Positions 63,903 to 64,000 of a stretch of 64,000 bases of DNA are shown here, piece by piece. A model generated the notes under the pieces. That model searched no databases and was not told where the DNA came from. It saw only the letters and a program-made list of their open reading frames with translations. The translations under genes and the position numbers were made by a program. Source of the stretch: Caballeronia fortuita (GTDB lineage: Bacteria; Pseudomonadota; Gammaproteobacteria; Burkholderiales; Burkholderiaceae); NCBI RefSeq assembly GCF_001544835.2, contig NZ_FCNX02000001.1, forward strand, positions 858,616 to 922,615. The letters run 5' to 3'. Within the stretch, counting starts at the first letter, position 1. Each line of letters starts with the position of its first letter.

Positions 63903-64000
63903 GAATCCTGATTTCTTTTCGGTCTATTAGCACTGCCCCTGTGCGGGGCGGCAGTCACTTTCTTTGCTGCTGCAAAGAAAGTAACCAAAGAAAGCAGCTT
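63903..64000 (+). repeat. Composite element arm, cut by the window edge
   Basis: CGGTCTATTAGCACTGCCCC at about 63919 and then the CTTTCTTTG-CTGCTG-CAAAGAAAG hairpin match the outer arm of copies 1 and 2. It runs to the last base of the window, so the element continues outside. Order with the preceding fragment (inner part before outer part) is the reverse of a normal arm. Confidence 0.8.

Noticed and set aside
1..64000. tRNA, rRNA, riboswitch, integrase or transposase genes
   Set aside because: I looked for T-loop sequences, conserved RNA motifs and recombinase motifs while reading both strands and found none I could support.

Overview
The window is a high-GC, gene-dense chromosomal segment. 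Gene order (waaF, small zinc-finger gene, ilvE, azlCD, pgk, pyk, fba, purC, purE, purK, then a Sua5/TsaC gene) and protein sequences fit a Burkholderia sensu lato bacterium, most likely Paraburkholderia or Caballeronia, on the main chromosome. This is inferred from gene content and family recognition by eye; no database search was run.

Layout. 1-5.4 kb: a partial YheT-like hydrolase, an NTF2-like protein, heptosyltransferase II (waaF), a small zinc-finger protein and ilvE, all on the minus strand, then azlCD on plus. 5.8-13.8 kb: a housekeeping block on plus, with lower glycolysis (pgk, pyk, fba), purine synthesis (purC, purE, purK) and a tRNA t6A gene. 13.9-14.85 kb: a type I-E-like CRISPR array with 15 good repeats and no cas genes anywhere in the window. 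15-24.8 kb: envelope functions, namely a GDSL lipoprotein, a PBP4-type peptidase (dacB), an OmpR-type two-component system, a decayed trimeric autotransporter anchor, a DegP/MucD protease, and small proteins of unknown role. 24.1-37.5 kb: a TetR repressor gene divergent from two complete RND efflux operons in tandem (adaptor, pump, outer-membrane channel, twice). 37.6-44.1 kb: an NCS2 purine permease, a xylulokinase, an AGE-family epimerase and the glutathione-dependent formaldehyde pair frmA/frmB. 44.8-47.8 kb: a zur-znuA-znuC-znuB metal uptake operon on minus. 47.9-49.7 kb: a compact minus-strand cassette of predicted exported proteins that I do not recognise, one apparently split by an in-frame TAG. 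50.1-63.8 kb: a polyol catabolism island with an SDR dehydrogenase, an ABC importer with a HAD phosphatase gene inside, a MOSC protein, a SorC-type regulator, xylulokinase, D-arabinitol 4-dehydrogenase and a further FGGY kinase.

How genes work together. The importer brings in a polyol, the dehydrogenases oxidise it to a ketose and the kinases phosphorylate it. The two divergently organised polyol transcription units share an exact 14-bp operator-like sequence plus a second related site at the same spacing, so one regulator (probably the SorC protein) may control both. The two-component gene pair and the degP gene both carry direct repeats of the PmrA/BasR type (TTAAG half-sites spaced by 5 bp) at the same distance from a -10 element, so they look like one local envelope-stress regulon.

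Mobile and repeat content. A composite inverted-repeat element of about 610-640 bp occurs at 44.15-44.76 kb and, in opposite orientation, at 58.19-58.83 kb; parts of further copies lie at the right edge. I saw no tRNA, rRNA, insertion sequence transposase or integrase.
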